Shown: positions 8,780 to 17,946 of the stretch, piece after piece
Layout of the letters: the number at the start of each line of letters is the position of its first letter
Position numbering within the stretch: the first letter of the stretch is position 1
From: Helicobacter ganmani
Lineage (GTDB): Bacteria; Campylobacterota; Campylobacteria; Campylobacterales; Helicobacteraceae
NCBI RefSeq assembly: GCF_003364315.1
Contig: NZ_NXLS01000005.1
Span: forward strand, 56,316 to 120,315
Direction: 5' to 3'
Length of the DNA: 64,000 nucleotides
Notes under the pieces: generated by a model
Databases searched by the model: none
The model's input: the letters and a program-made list of their open reading frames with translations, nothing else
What the model was told of the DNA's origin: nothing
Made by a program: the position numbers and the translations under genes

Positions 8780-9658
8780 TTAAGAATCTATCTTTACAAA
8801 CATCGGATTCCACGCTTTAGAAGCAACTATTACAGAATCTCCACTCTGCAAATTTTTAACTTCCTCTTCGCTCGCAGTAATTTGGACAATCTCATTACCC
8901 ACAAGCACATTCACGATATAAACCAATCCATTCTTGCTTACTTCCAATATTGTCCCGCTTTGTCGGAACTTCCCACTTGGCAAGCCATTTAAAAAAACTT
9001 CATCAGGAGTTCCTTTTTTATCAATCTTACCTAACTCCAAATGCACAACAAAGTTTGAGAGAAAAAACACTTCGCTAAAATTATGACTAACCAAAAAAGT
9101 AGTCAGCTTGAAATGCTGATGGATACGCAACAATTCTTCTTGCAATTTACGCGACATTGCAGAATCCAATGCAGAAAATGGCTCATCAAGCAGCAAGATT
9201 TGCGGATTTCTCACCAATGCGCGCGCCAAAGCCACACGTTGTTGTTGCCCACCGCTTAGCATATTTGGCTTAAACTTGCGCAAAGCACCCAATTCCGTGA
9301 TTTCTAACAAAGATTCCACACGCGATTTATCAGCATTTTTTGGCAAAGCAAAACTTAGATTCTCCTCCACACTCATATTTGGAAAGAGCGCATAATCCTG
9401 AAAAACAAACCCGATTCTACGTTTTTGAGGTGGCAAATTGATTTTTGCACACGCGTCATACCAAATCTCATCATTGACTTGAATCACTCCAGAATCCGGT
9501 GAATCCAATCCTGCTAAAATGCGTAGAATCGTGGTTTTACCTGCTCCACTTTTACCAAAAAATGTAATAAGATTTTGGGGTGTTAGCTCACAACAAACCT
9601 GCAAAGTAAAATTGCCCTGCACACTATGGAGCTGCTTTTCAAAATCCAAAAATATCAT
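8780..9658 (-). CDS. modC: Molybdate ABC transporter, ATP-binding protein
   Basis: 292 aa. Walker A GKSGAGKTT (about 35-43), the ABC signature LSGGQQQRVALARAL, Walker B ILLLDEPFSALD and the switch His in LVSHNFSEV are all present. A C-terminal TOBE/Mop-like domain (from about 225) distinguishes ModC from general importers. It energises molybdate uptake with ModB and ModA. The start overlaps modB by 4 bp. It is the last gene of modE-modA-TOBE-modB-modC. Confidence 0.93.
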   Translation of the reverse strand: MIFLDFEKQLHSVQGNFTLQVCCELTPQNLITFFGKSGAGKTTILRILAGLDSPDSGVIQVNDEIWYDACAKINLPPQKRRIGFVFQDYALFPNMSVEENLSFALPKNADKSRVESLLEITELGALRKFKPNMLSGGQQQRVALARALVRNPQILLLDEPFSALDSAMSRKLQEELLRIHQHFKLTTFLVSHNFSEVFFLSNFVVHLELGKIDKKGTPDEVFLNGLPSGKFRQSGTILEVSKNGLVYIVNVLVGNEIVQITASEEEVKNLQSGDSVIVASKAWNPMFVKIDS

Positions 9659-10329
9659 TTCACACTTCTTTTGTTAAGATAAAAAGCAAGGAGTAGAATA
9701 GAAAAAGTGATAGCAAACAAGCTCAAGGCATATTGGTGCGCCAATGTATAATTTAGGGATTCTACCTCGTCATAAATCGCAATACTAGCCACGCGTGTTT
9801 GCCCTTGAATATTCCCTCCAATCATCATCACAACACCAAATTCTCCAATCGTATGCGCAAAAGTTACGACTACTCCTACAAGCACGGAGCGTGAAATATT
9901 GGGCAATAATACAGAATAAAGAATCCTTAAACGACTTTTTCCAAGCGTCAAAGCCGCCTCAAAGAGTGATTGGGGCAGAGCTGAAAAACCTGCTTGAATA
10001 GGATTCACCATAAAAGGGAGCGAAAAAATTACAGAACCCACAATCAAACCTTCAAAACTAAAAACAAGTTTAAGATTAAAAACATCTAATAAGAATTTTC
10101 CCAAAGGACTTTGCGGGCTAAAGGTAATCAAAAGATAGAATCCAAGCACACTAGGGGGTAACACAAGAGGCATAGAAACAACTGCTTCCAAAATCGGCGC
10201 GATTCTACTTCGCGTAAAAGCCAAAAAATAACCCAATGGAATCGCAAGTAATAGCAAGATAAAAGTTGTAAGAAATGCAACCTTAAAAGTCAAAAGCATT
10301 GTGATTGCAAAATCATTCAAATTTTCCAC
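9655..10329 (-). CDS. modB: Molybdate ABC transporter, permease
   Basis: 224 aa with five or six membrane segments and the cytoplasmic EAA loop (EAALTLGKSRLRILYSVLLP, roughly 143-162) that contacts ModC. The start context LLTFKVAFLTTFILLLLAIPLG is typical of ModB/CysT-like permeases. It overlaps modC by 4 bp and lies 29 nt after the TOBE-domain gene. Confidence 0.93.
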   Translation of the reverse strand: MENLNDFAITMLLTFKVAFLTTFILLLLAIPLGYFLAFTRSRIAPILEAVVSMPLVLPPSVLGFYLLITFSPQSPLGKFLLDVFNLKLVFSFEGLIVGSVIFSLPFMVNPIQAGFSALPQSLFEAALTLGKSRLRILYSVLLPNISRSVLVGVVVTFAHTIGEFGVVMMIGGNIQGQTRVASIAIYDEVESLNYTLAHQYALSLFAITFSILLLAFYLNKRSVK

Positions 10330-10358
10330 TTTCCACTCCTTTGTATTCCTTTCTATTG

Positions 10359-10850
10359 CTACCTTAAATTATAAATTTTTGTATCAAAAAAGAGCATAAT
10401 CTCATTCTCGGGAATATGCCAAAAGATAGAATCTCCCACTTTAAGCCCATTGTGCCTCACAAAATCCAAAGTACAAAGCACATTAAGCGTGCCGTTTTCT
10501 GCATAATTTGAAGCAAGCGTCAATCGTGCAAAAAGACTATCTTGAGTAATTTTTAAAATTTCAGCCCTAAAAGTATTGTGTATGCCTTTTAATTTGGTTG
10601 CCACAATGATATTGTTTTCTTTGAATCCTAATTGCAAGGGCTGATGCAACAAATGAGAAACAAATGCAGAATCTTCTAGCAGTAGCACAAAAAGATGACT
10701 TTGAGATTCCACATTTTGTGCTACATTTTGTAATGGTTGAAATCCTTGCAAACTAAAAATAGAATCTAAACGCACAAAAAGACGCAAAATGCCTTTCTGC
10801 TCGGTAAAAGATTCTAAGATTCCGTGTAACTTATTCAACGCTATAACCAA
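10359..10850 (-). CDS. TOBE/Mop-domain molybdate-binding protein
   Basis: 163 aa. The C-terminal half (about 85-155) has a TOBE-like pattern (NTFRAEIL... LFARLTL... LKVGDSIFWHI) like the Mop domains of ModE and ModC. The N-terminal half is unfamiliar. A gene at the same place, between modA and modB, occurs in C. jejuni (Cj0302c), where it is annotated as a molybdopterin/molybdate-binding protein. It probably buffers or senses molybdate. It overlaps the end of modA by 20 bp. Confidence 0.65.
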   Translation of the reverse strand: MVIALNKLHGILESFTEQKGILRLFVRLDSIFSLQGFQPLQNVAQNVESQSHLFVLLLEDSAFVSHLLHQPLQLGFKENNIIVATKLKGIHNTFRAEILKITQDSLFARLTLASNYAENGTLNVLCTLDFVRHNGLKVGDSIFWHIPENEIMLFFDTKIYNLR

Positions 10851-11592
10851 ATTTTAAGAATTTTTCTTTTGCCTCTTTGCCTAAAATATAAGCTTTAAAA
10901 TCTTTTGCAAGTTTAGAGTCTTTCCCATAATTTGTAATCACAAGTGCTTGATTAATCGGTTGATAAAGGCTTTCATCAATGCTTACATAACTCATTTCTT
11001 TTGTATGGATTCCACCTTCTCCAAGCATTGAAAGTGCAGTGAAGCCTACCTCTGCGTTTTTGGATTCTACATAAGTTGTCGCCGCACCAATACTTTCACC
11101 TGTTACGAATTTGGATTCTACTTTATCTAACATTTTTGTAGCAATCAATGCTTCCACAGAAGCCCTGCCATAAGGTGCAACCTTTGGATTTGGAATAGAA
11201 ATATGAGTGATTTTAGGATTCAAAATATCTTTAAATTCTTTGAGTTTAAAATTCTCATTATTACTCCAAAGCACCAATGTACCTTTTGCGTAGATTTCTT
11301 CTTTTGCAGGTGCAAGCTTTTCTTCATATAGTTTTGCAGGATAACTTACATCTGCGGCGACAAATAAATGAATAGGAGCCCCATTTTTAATCTGCGCATA
11401 AGCCTTACCACTTGAAATATATGAAATCTCAATCTTATTCTCTGGCTTATTTTTTAGAAAATCATTCTTGATTTCTTCTAATACATACTTAAGCGACGCC
11501 GCACCCAAAACTTTGATTTCCTCTGCTTGCACACTTAAAGACAAGATTAACCCACAAACTCCAGCAACCAAAATTTTTTTTGTAAAATTCAT
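10831..11592 (-). CDS. modA: Periplasmic molybdate-binding protein
   Basis: 253 aa with a cleavable signal peptide (hydrophobic 7-22, likely cleavage after VQA at about 23) and the ModA opening IKVLGAASLKYVLEEI. The GAAS segment supplies oxyanion ligands in the family. It delivers molybdate or tungstate to ModBC. AAGGAG precedes the ATG. It is directly downstream of modE. Confidence 0.93.
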   Translation of the reverse strand: MNFTKKILVAGVCGLILSLSVQAEEIKVLGAASLKYVLEEIKNDFLKNKPENKIEISYISSGKAYAQIKNGAPIHLFVAADVSYPAKLYEEKLAPAKEEIYAKGTLVLWSNNENFKLKEFKDILNPKITHISIPNPKVAPYGRASVEALIATKMLDKVESKFVTGESIGAATTYVESKNAEVGFTALSMLGEGGIHTKEMSYVSIDESLYQPINQALVITNYGKDSKLAKDFKAYILGKEAKEKFLKFGYSVE

Positions 11593-11601
11593 TTTTTCTC
11601 C

Positions 11602-12402
11602 TTAAATACCCAAAATTACATTGTTGGACTTGAATCCAAACCAAACTTTTTGCCCTACTTTCAATGCAAGGTTCTTTTGGGATTCTTCGGTAATCACCGC
11701 AGAGAATCTTGTATTTTCACATTCCATTTCTATTTCACAATTTACCACACCATCTGTGATATGCTTTATCACGCCGCTAATACAATTCTGCATAGAAATG
11801 CCTTTGGGTTCTTCACTAAAGACCACAATCCAATTTGCTTTAATCAGTGCATAGGCTTTCAAGCCAACCTTTAGCCCCAAATCCTTGAGAGAATGCAAAG
11901 TAATCGTGCTAGAAATACGCATAGAATCGTTGATTTTTAACACCACTTCAGCATTGACTTTGCCCTCTGTAATTAATACAATCTCACCAAACAACTGATT
12001 TCTTGCACTCGTTTTAATCATAAATCTCCTTTTAGCACTATCACTCCACTTGGAATAATCCATTATGGAATCCCAATCATTTAAATTGCTCTCAAAAAGT
12101 GTAAAAAGCTCTTGTTGGACGCGTTCCATTTCGCGGAAGATTCGGATTGCCTCTAATCCTTTTTGTGTAATTTGTGTGCCGCCACCGCCTTTGCCTCCTG
12201 TTACACGTACAACTAAAGGCTCATTCGCGACATTATTCATCAAATCAATGCTATCCCACGCGGCTTTATAGCTCATTCGCATTTCTTTTGCCGCTTTGGA
12301 AATAGAGCCGCTTTGAGCAATTCTCTCTAGCAGTTCTACCTTGCCGTGCCCTAAAAAGTTCTTGTCCTGCTCTCTAATCCAAAACCTTCCTTGCACTCTC
12401 AT
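11602..12402 (-). CDS. modE: Molybdate-responsive transcriptional regulator ModE
   Basis: 266 aa from the ATG at 12402: a LysR-type winged HTH (SGSISKAAKEMRMSYKAAWD, about 35-54), a GGKGGGGTQIT turn, then two TOBE domains (about 125-190 and 200-266). A longer TTG-started frame reaches 12474, but GGAGG lies ideally before 12402, which fixes the start. ModE usually represses mod genes when molybdate is bound. Here it is the first gene of the mod operon, implying autoregulation. Confidence 0.9.
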   Translation of the reverse strand: MRVQGRFWIREQDKNFLGHGKVELLERIAQSGSISKAAKEMRMSYKAAWDSIDLMNNVANEPLVVRVTGGKGGGGTQITQKGLEAIRIFREMERVQQELFTLFESNLNDWDSIMDYSKWSDSAKRRFMIKTSARNQLFGEIVLITEGKVNAEVVLKINDSMRISSTITLHSLKDLGLKVGLKAYALIKANWIVVFSEEPKGISMQNCISGVIKHITDGVVNCEIEMECENTRFSAVITEESQKNLALKVGQKVWFGFKSNNVILGI

Positions 12403-12475
12403 TTTAGCCTCCAAACTCAAATCATTTTGCTTTTCCGCTTGAATCTTGCTTAAATCTCCAAACGAAACTAGCAAA

Positions 12476-12493
12476 TTATATTTTAATATATAA
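12476..12493. promoter_or_regulatory. Possible ModE operator
   Basis: TTATAT-N6-ATATAA, with CGAT following on the right (12494-12497), in the divergent gap between modE and leuD. Known ModE sites have the form CGTTATAT-spacer-ATATAACG; the right half-site fits better than the left. The sequence is AT-rich, so chance is possible. It lies 74-91 nt upstream of the modE start, a sensible place for autoregulation. Confidence 0.35.
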
Positions 12494-12528
12494 CGATTGT
12501 CAATACCTAAAATTTAGATTCTCTTTGC

Positions 12529-12534
12529 TATAAT
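12529..12534 (+). promoter_or_regulatory. Extended -10 promoter of leuD-leuB
   Basis: TTTGCTATAAT ends at 12534, giving a TG-extended TATAAT box. It is 34 nt before the leuD ATG, whose ribosome-binding site AAGGGG is clear. This is the usual form of a Campylobacterota sigma-70 promoter. The gap is shared with the divergent modE promoter. Confidence 0.55.
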
Positions 12535-12567
12535 ACGCGTTATTTTTATGAATTTTAAGGGGATTTT

Positions 12568-13068
12568 ATGCAAAAGCAATTTAGCGGTAAGGCGTGGAAG
12601 TTTGGAGATAATATTGATACAGACTTAATCATTGCTGCAAGATACTTAAACACAAGTGATACAGCGATTCTAGCTTCACATTTAATGGAAGATGCGCGCA
12701 CGGGATTCGTCAATGAAATCAATCAAGGCGACATCATCGTAGGGGGTGAAAATTTTGGTTGTGGCTCTAGCCGAGAGCACGCTCCTGTGGCAATTAAAGA
12801 GGCAGGGATTAGTGCAGTAATCGCTAAAAGTTATGCAAGAATCTTTTATCGCAATGCTTTCAATACAGGCTTGCCAATTTTAGAGATTCAGGAAGCAGAT
12901 TCCATTAAGGAGGGAGATACATTAGAAATAGACTTGCCTAGCGGGGTGATTAAGAATCTCACCCAAAAATGCACCTATCAATTTGCTCCGATTCCACCTT
13001 TTATGCTTGAATTATTGACAAGTGGCGGATTAATCCCCTATGCCAAAGCGCAAAATCTAACCAAATAA
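12568..13068 (+). CDS. leuD: 3-isopropylmalate dehydratase small subunit
   Basis: 166 aa. Swivel-domain protein that with LeuC isomerises 2- to 3-isopropylmalate in leucine synthesis. It has [16 protein letters not shown] (about 12-27), the [10 protein letters not shown] block (about 66-75) and [15 protein letters not shown] (about 90-104). This short form is the archaeal/epsilon-proteobacterial LeuD type. It leads a two-gene operon with leuB. leuC and leuA are not in the window. Confidence 0.93.
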   Translation: MQKQFSGKAWKFGDNIDTDLIIAARYLNTSDTAILASHLMEDARTGFVNEINQGDIIVGGENFGCGSSREHAPVAIKEAGISAVIAKSYARIFYRNAFNTGLPILEIQEADSIKEGDTLEIDLPSGVIKNLTQKCTYQFAPIPPFMLELLTSGGLIPYAKAQNLTK

Positions 13069-13087
13069 TCTTTTAAAAAGGCAAAAA

Positions 13088-14149
13088 ATGAAAACTTACA
13101 AGATTGCTGTTATCAAAGGGGACGGAATCGGTCCAGAAATCGTCAATGAAGCGATTAAAATATTAAAAATTGCTGCACAAAAGTTTAATTTCACACTTCA
13201 TTTTGAAGACTTTTTGATGGGAGGCATTGCGTATGATTTGACACAAAATCCTCTTCCGGACGAAACGATTGCGGGTTGTTTAGAATCTGATGCAACTCTT
13301 TTTGGTGCAATCGGTGGTGAAAAATGGGATAATCTACCGCGCGAACTTAGACCTGAAAGCGGACTTTTGCGTCTAAGAAAGAGCCTAGAAGTTTTTGCAA
13401 ATTTTCGTCCAGCAAAAGTCTATAATGAACTCCTTGAAGCAAGCACCTTAAAGCCTGAAATTGTGCAAGGAGTAGATATACTTGTCGTGCGAGAACTCAT
13501 TGGGGGAATCTATTTTGGTACTCCAAAGGGGCGTGATAAGAATCGTGGATATAACACAATGATATATAGCGTAGAAGAAGTCAAAAGAATCGCACACATA
13601 GCATTTAAAGCCGCACAAAAAAGAAGCAAGAAAGTTTGCTCTGTGGATAAAGCAAATGTGCTAGATGTAAGCCAACTATGGCGAGAAGTCGTTAGTGAAG
13701 TGGCAAAAGAATATCCCGATGTGGAGCTTAGTAATATGTATGTAGATAACGCAGCAATGCAACTGATTCGTAATCCTAAGCAATTTGATGTGATTTTGAC
13801 AGGCAATCTTTTTGGAGATATTTTGAGTGATGAGGCGAGTATGCTTAGTGGTTCTATTGGTTTATTGCCCTCTGCATCTATCGGCGGAAAGGCTGCTATT
13901 TACGAGCCAATTCACGGAAGTGCTCCTGATATTGCTGGACTTGGAATCGCAAACCCAATCGCCACGATTGCAAGCGCTGCAATGATGTTGCGCTATTCTT
14001 TAGGAGAAATAGAAGCAGCAGATGCGATAGACAATGCGATTGAAACTGTCTTAAAAGAGGGTTATCGCACAAAAGATATTGCGAATTTCGGTGCTAAGGA
14101 AGTTTGCTCTTGTGAGCGTATGGGTAGCGTGATTGCAGAATATATTTAA
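13088..14149 (+). CDS. leuB: 3-isopropylmalate dehydrogenase
   Basis: 353 aa. NAD-dependent oxidative decarboxylase of leucine synthesis. It shows [13 protein letters not shown] (about 7-19), [15 protein letters not shown] (about 97-111), the [10 protein letters not shown] loop, metal-binding Asp residues in [14 protein letters not shown] (about 240-253) and the NAD-binding HGSAPDIAG. It starts 19 nt after leuD. Length and motifs are fully normal. Confidence 0.96.
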   Translation: MKTYKIAVIKGDGIGPEIVNEAIKILKIAAQKFNFTLHFEDFLMGGIAYDLTQNPLPDETIAGCLESDATLFGAIGGEKWDNLPRELRPESGLLRLRKSLEVFANFRPAKVYNELLEASTLKPEIVQGVDILVVRELIGGIYFGTPKGRDKNRGYNTMIYSVEEVKRIAHIAFKAAQKRSKKVCSVDKANVLDVSQLWREVVSEVAKEYPDVELSNMYVDNAAMQLIRNPKQFDVILTGNLFGDILSDEASMLSGSIGLLPSASIGGKAAIYEPIHGSAPDIAGLGIANPIATIASAAMMLRYSLGEIEAADAIDNAIETVLKEGYRTKDIANFGAKEVCSCERMGSVIAEYI

Positions 14150-14157
14150 ACTCCAAT

Positions 14158-14184
14158 GAGGAAACGCATTTTAAAGCTTTCCTC
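14158..14184. terminator. Hairpin between convergent leuB and the MFS gene
   Basis: GAGGAAAcGC and GCTTTCCTC form a 9-bp stem with one bulged base around an 8-nt AT loop. It sits 9 nt after leuB, and the MFS gene ends 19 nt further on. The flanks are only moderately T-rich. It could terminate transcription from both sides. Confidence 0.45.
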
Positions 14185-14202
14185 CCGCCACAATTTTATT
14201 AT

Positions 14203-15375
14203 TCAAAAAAACATTTTCTTGCTATAATAAATATAAACACAAAGTGCAATTCCCGCACCTACAAATCCAAGATTTGCAATTCCTAAATATTGAATCACGA
14301 TTCCACCTACAAATGCTCCACTTCCAATACCGACATTATAAATTCCAGAAAACATTGACATTGCCACAGCAGTACCAACAGGAACTAATTGTAATACTTT
14401 TGCTTGGAGAGTAAGATTAAACAATGTAATACACAAGCCCCAAAGCACACAAATCAATAATGCCCCAAAAAGGCTAAACTTCGCTCCAATTAAACTTGCA
14501 AGCGCAATAAAAATCCCAAAAATTGCGAAATTTAAGAAAAATGTTTTGTATTCATTATAATATTTAGAAAACACAAAACTTCCCACAAAACCAATGCCCC
14601 CAAAGACAATCAATACCATTGTAATAACATTTTCTCCAAAATTCGCATACTGCATCAAAAAGGGTTCAATATAACTATACACGATAAAATGCGCACTAAC
14701 GAGGCAAAGTGTGATTCCATAGATTCCAAGTAATTGTGGAGTTTTGAGGAGTTTTGGCAAGCTTCTAGGAGAAATTGCGCCTCCACTAGGTATTTTGGGC
14801 AAACTCTTAACCAAAACCAAAAGAAGCAGAAATGCAACGATTCCAATGCTTAAAAAACTAATCCTCCAACCCAAATGCAATCCAATCACTCTTCCTAAAG
14901 GCAATCCAGCAATTAATGCAATACTCGTGCCCGTCGCAATGCAACTAAGTGCCACACTTTCTTTGCCTTTAGGAGCTACGCGCACTGCCATTGGAGTAGC
15001 AATAGACCAAAATAACGCGTGCGCACAAGCAACTCCAATCCTAGATAGCATTAATGTCCAATATCCACTAGACAATGCAGAGCCAATATGACTCAAAACA
15101 AAAAGCCCGACAACTAAGAGTAGAAGCCGTTTCATTTCAAAGCGAGAACAAGCCAACATCAAAGGCAATGACGCGAGTGCCACCACCCAAGCATAAAGGC
15201 TAATCAAAAACCCAGCTTCCGCCTCACTTACACCAAAATCCTTTGCAATCAAACTCAAAAGACCTATGGGAACAAATTCTGAAGTATTAAATATAAATGC
15301 CGCAAGACTAATTGCGATAACAGCTAGCCACATTTTCCAATGATGGGTTAAATGATTTGCTTGAGAATCCTGCAT
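14203..15375 (-). CDS. MFS transporter, DHA1 family (sugar/drug efflux, SotB-like)
   Basis: About 390 aa with 12 predicted membrane helices. After the first helix comes NTSEFVPIGLL, the pattern of the SotB/YdeA/AraJ branch of DHA1 exporters, and motif A lies in the loop after the second helix. A TTG-started frame reaches 15390, but GGAGGA directly precedes the ATG at 15375, which I take as start. Substrate unknown; arabinose-like sugars or drugs are typical for relatives. It is monocistronic and convergent with leuB. Confidence 0.8.
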   Translation of the reverse strand: MQDSQANHLTHHWKMWLAVIAISLAAFIFNTSEFVPIGLLSLIAKDFGVSEAEAGFLISLYAWVVALASLPLMLACSRFEMKRLLLLVVGLFVLSHIGSALSSGYWTLMLSRIGVACAHALFWSIATPMAVRVAPKGKESVALSCIATGTSIALIAGLPLGRVIGLHLGWRISFLSIGIVAFLLLLVLVKSLPKIPSGGAISPRSLPKLLKTPQLLGIYGITLCLVSAHFIVYSYIEPFLMQYANFGENVITMVLIVFGGIGFVGSFVFSKYYNEYKTFFLNFAIFGIFIALASLIGAKFSLFGALLICVLWGLCITLFNLTLQAKVLQLVPVGTAVAMSMFSGIYNVGIGSGAFVGGIVIQYLGIANLGFVGAGIALCVYIYYSKKMFF

Positions 15376-15438
15376 AATTCCTCCAAACAAAGTATATAAT
15401 GGAACTTTAGCCTACAAAACCAGAATAATCAATGGATT

Positions 15439-15933
15439 TTAATCAATGGATTTTTGAATAAAATATTCTTGTGTAACGCAAATAGAGTCCTCCCCAATCT
15501 CTATCAATGCTTCACTTTGATAACGTCCTTCCTTTTGCACTTCAAAGCTTTGGCTTTGCCACAAACCCTCAACCAATTCACCCTCTCCTAGATTCTTATC
15601 CTCTTTAACAGTATTTGGTCGTGTAAGAAAAAAACTTACCTTGGCATCTGTTTCTATCTTGCCATTTATTTTATTGCTTAAGCGCAAAAAGATTTGGCGA
15701 AAACTCTTTGTGTCTTGTTGTAATGCGCCTTCAAAAGAAACATTATATTTATTTAAAAACGATTCGCGACTTTTGACAATCTCGTTAATATTTGCGTCAA
15801 TCTCTTGCGAACTGCGCTGGCATATACTTTGTAATTCAACAGGATTCATAACTGCCACTTTAATAGTTAGCACGATAAGCCCTACCACTACCATTGCAAG
15901 CAAAAAGATTCCAAAAGGCCAATAATTTTTCAT
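15439..15933 (-). CDS. FixH-like membrane protein of the cbb3 oxidase cluster
   Basis: 164 aa. The N-terminal YWPFGIFLLAMVVVGLIVLT is a membrane helix with the WPxGI opening of FixH/CcoH proteins, followed by a periplasmic domain with no cysteine-haem motif. FixH proteins assist cbb3 oxidase assembly. The gene closes the ccoNOQP-DUF4006 gene string, overlapping the TPM gene by 4 bp. Similarity beyond the N-terminus is weak, so the assignment relies partly on context. Confidence 0.6.
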   Translation of the reverse strand: MKNYWPFGIFLLAMVVVGLIVLTIKVAVMNPVELQSICQRSSQEIDANINEIVKSRESFLNKYNVSFEGALQQDTKSFRQIFLRLSNKINGKIETDAKVSFFLTRPNTVKEDKNLGEGELVEGLWQSQSFEVQKEGRYQSEALIEIGEDSICVTQEYFIQKSID

Positions 15934-16511
15934 TTATTTCTCCTCAAATACACAAAAACAAAAAGCAAAAGCAAAACAAATAACATTACATAAAGCACTA
16001 TACGCACAACACTTTGTCCTTTGTTTTGTTTCGGAAAACTATGTTCAAGCTCCACATTTTGTGATTGAGCAATCCTATCGGCAATATCTACAAAACCATT
16101 GAGTAAAAAGGCAGATATACTTTGTTGTGTAAGGTCTTTATCAGATTTTGGAATCAGAGGCACAATATAATCCCAATAAACTACCCGCTTATCAAATAAT
16201 TTTTCAGCCTCCGCACTCGCAATGATGTTTATTTTTTTTTCTTTACGCACAAAAAAAAGAAGAACAAAAGGCTCTTTTAAGTTTTGCAGATATATTTGTT
16301 CTTTCTCTTCAAGATTTGTTCCCTCTAAACCTTCAAGAGCAACAACATACATTGAAACGCCTGTTTTTTCAAACACTTCATCAGATAACACTTCTATAAA
16401 ATCTGTTGTTTTTTTGATGAGCTGATTTTGATTTTCCAACACATAAGATTTGCCCAAAGCCAATGTGCAAAAAAATAGGGAAAGAATCCCTATTTTAAGT
16501 GCTTTCAACAT
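15930..16511 (-). CDS. TPM-domain (DUF477) membrane-anchored protein
   Basis: 193 aa: signal peptide (about 1-20), a periplasmic TPM-type alpha/beta domain (about 25-150, with VALEGLEG and VLLFFVRKEKKINIIAS) and a C-terminal membrane anchor (about 168-188). TPM proteins have been linked to photosystem or respiratory complex repair and to acid-phosphatase-like folds; the role here is unknown. A run of nine A's occurs in the coding strand (KEKKIN region). It is 3 nt downstream of the 36-aa gene. Confidence 0.65.
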   Translation of the reverse strand: MLKALKIGILSLFFCTLALGKSYVLENQNQLIKKTTDFIEVLSDEVFEKTGVSMYVVALEGLEGTNLEEKEQIYLQNLKEPFVLLFFVRKEKKINIIASAEAEKLFDKRVVYWDYIVPLIPKSDKDLTQQSISAFLLNGFVDIADRIAQSQNVELEHSFPKQNKGQSVVRIVLYVMLFVLLLLFVFVYLRRNK

Positions 16512-16514
16512 TCA

Positions 16515-16625
16515 TTAACCAACATAAAGAAGCATATTAGGAATAAAAGCAACTGCAATAGATGCAACAATCACTACAATATGAGCTACAAAAAGAATTT
16601 TTTCCAATCCGCTATATTTAACCAT
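16515..16625 (-). CDS. 36-aa membrane protein in the cbb3 oxidase gene string
   Basis: A short open frame encoding 36 residues with one hydrophobic helix (about 10-33, containing VAHIVVIVASIAVAFIP). Its ATG overlaps the TAA of the DUF4006 gene (TAATG) and its stop is 3 nt before the next ATG, so it fits exactly into the gene string. I do not recognise the family. It is probably a small accessory subunit or assembly peptide of the oxidase, inferred from position only. Confidence 0.55.
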   Translation of the reverse strand: MVKYSGLEKILFVAHIVVIVASIAVAFIPNMLLYVG

Positions 16626-16837
16626 TATTTCGCTCCTACTTCTTTATAATGCTGAGCATTGTCAGCACTTCTCATTTGCAAAGTGTTTGCATTTTCAATC
16701 GTATAAGGATTGTTTGCTTGAGCACTTTGTGTTACTACTGCTGTATAGCCAAGGCAGAAAACAACAGAAAGCAACAAAACAACTGCTACGATAAAGCCCA
16801 AAAGTCCATTAACTCCAAATAAACCATTCATACTCAA
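16625..16837 (-). CDS. DUF4006 family small membrane protein
   Basis: 70 aa. One N-terminal membrane helix (about 10-33) after MNGLFGVNGLLG, then a short soluble tail. DUF4006 proteins are found next to ccoP in Campylobacterota, and this placement, 6 nt after ccoP, agrees. The function is unknown but an oxidase-associated role is likely. Confidence 0.75.
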   Translation of the reverse strand: MSMNGLFGVNGLLGFIVAVVLLLSVVFCLGYTAVVTQSAQANNPYTIENANTLQMRSADNAQHYKEVGAK

Positions 16838-16843
16838 ACCTCC

Positions 16844-17725
16844 TTAGTTTTTCTCTGAATAGATAAAATGTGCCAAAGCTTCTTTTTGCTTATCAGTTAG
16901 CATTTGAGTTTTAAAAGTTGGCATAATACCAATATGTCCTTTTTTGCCTTTTTCAAGCACTTCAGCCACAAATGCTGGTGTTCCATATTTAGTAAGATCT
17001 GGTGCCATACCACCCATTCCTGCGCCATCTTCACCATGACAAGCATTACATGTTGCAGCACTATAAAGTTCTTTACCTTTTGCAACCAAGTCTGGATATT
17101 TTGTATTTTTAACTTCAGAAATTTCCGCCATTACATAAGCAGCAACTGCTTTTTGCGCTTCTTCAGAATCTACTACGCCGGGAGCAACTTCGCTAAGAGG
17201 CAACATATCTCCCAACATATAGCCTAAACCTTTACTACCATTTTTAATTGTTGCAATGATTCCTTCTTCTCTACCCCACTCTGCCAAATTTGCTGCTGTG
17301 CCATTCATCCCTTCCGTAGTGATTCCATGACATTGTGAGCATTGAACCAAAAATAAATTTTGTCCCATTTTTGTTAAAGTTTGAGCATCAATATTCTGCC
17401 ATTGTGCTTCAAATTTTGCATTATAAGCTCTCACTTCATCATTATATTCTCCGATTTGTGAATAAGTATTGAGAGGATAACCTACAAACCAATACCACAA
17501 ACCCCAAATCAACAATACAAGATAAGTAGCACCCCATCCAATTGGAATATCATTTTTAAATTCTTTAATACCATCCCAATCTTCACTTGTTAATTCACCT
17601 TCTGCCTTGCTATCTTTCATCTTTTTGATGTAACCACCGACAATGAAAATAGTCAAAGCTAAAATTGCTACGGCGCCAAGTAATCCAAGTTGATTTACAC
17701 TGTCGCCCAAGTTAAACCATTCCAT
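16844..17725 (-). CDS. ccoP: cbb3-type cytochrome c oxidase, dihaem subunit CcoP
   Basis: 293 aa. Two membrane helices (about 12-32 and 65-85) precede two class I c-type haem sites, CSQCH at 129-133 and CNACH at 226-230. CcoP passes electrons from periplasmic cytochromes to CcoO/CcoN. It is the fourth gene of ccoNOQP and abuts ccoQ. Confidence 0.96.
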   Translation of the reverse strand: MEWFNLGDSVNQLGLLGAVAILALTIFIVGGYIKKMKDSKAEGELTSEDWDGIKEFKNDIPIGWGATYLVLLIWGLWYWFVGYPLNTYSQIGEYNDEVRAYNAKFEAQWQNIDAQTLTKMGQNLFLVQCSQCHGITTEGMNGTAANLAEWGREEGIIATIKNGSKGLGYMLGDMLPLSEVAPGVVDSEEAQKAVAAYVMAEISEVKNTKYPDLVAKGKELYSAATCNACHGEDGAGMGGMAPDLTKYGTPAFVAEVLEKGKKGHIGIMPTFKTQMLTDKQKEALAHFIYSEKN

Positions 17726-17944
17726 TTAGCTCTCCTTCTTTTCGTCTTTATTATTTCGTTTTTCCACTAAAGCATCATTTAGGTCATCATCTAACGCAAG
17801 TCTTGCGTATTTCTCATAATCAATTTTTCCACTTCTTTGGCTTTTGTAAAGATGAAATACATATCCATACAACAAAAACACTAATAGAATTGTAATAAAC
17901 CAATAAGCATAACCTTGAATGATTCTTATCGTTTCATATTCCAC
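17726..17944 (-). CDS. ccoQ: cbb3-type cytochrome c oxidase subunit CcoQ
   Basis: 72 aa with one membrane helix (about 10-31: GYAYWFITILLVFLLYGYVF) and a charged tail. CcoQ stabilises the CcoNOP complex. It lies between ccoO (2-nt gap) and ccoP (adjacent). Confidence 0.9.
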   Translation of the reverse strand: MEYETIRIIQGYAYWFITILLVFLLYGYVFHLYKSQRSGKIDYEKYARLALDDDLNDALVEKRNNKDEKKES

Positions 17945-17946
17945 GA

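Noticed and set aside
16229..16245. A9 run in the TPM gene as a phase-variation tract
   Set aside because: Short poly-A runs are common in this AT-rich genome, the frame is intact, and the gene is not a surface-carbohydrate gene.
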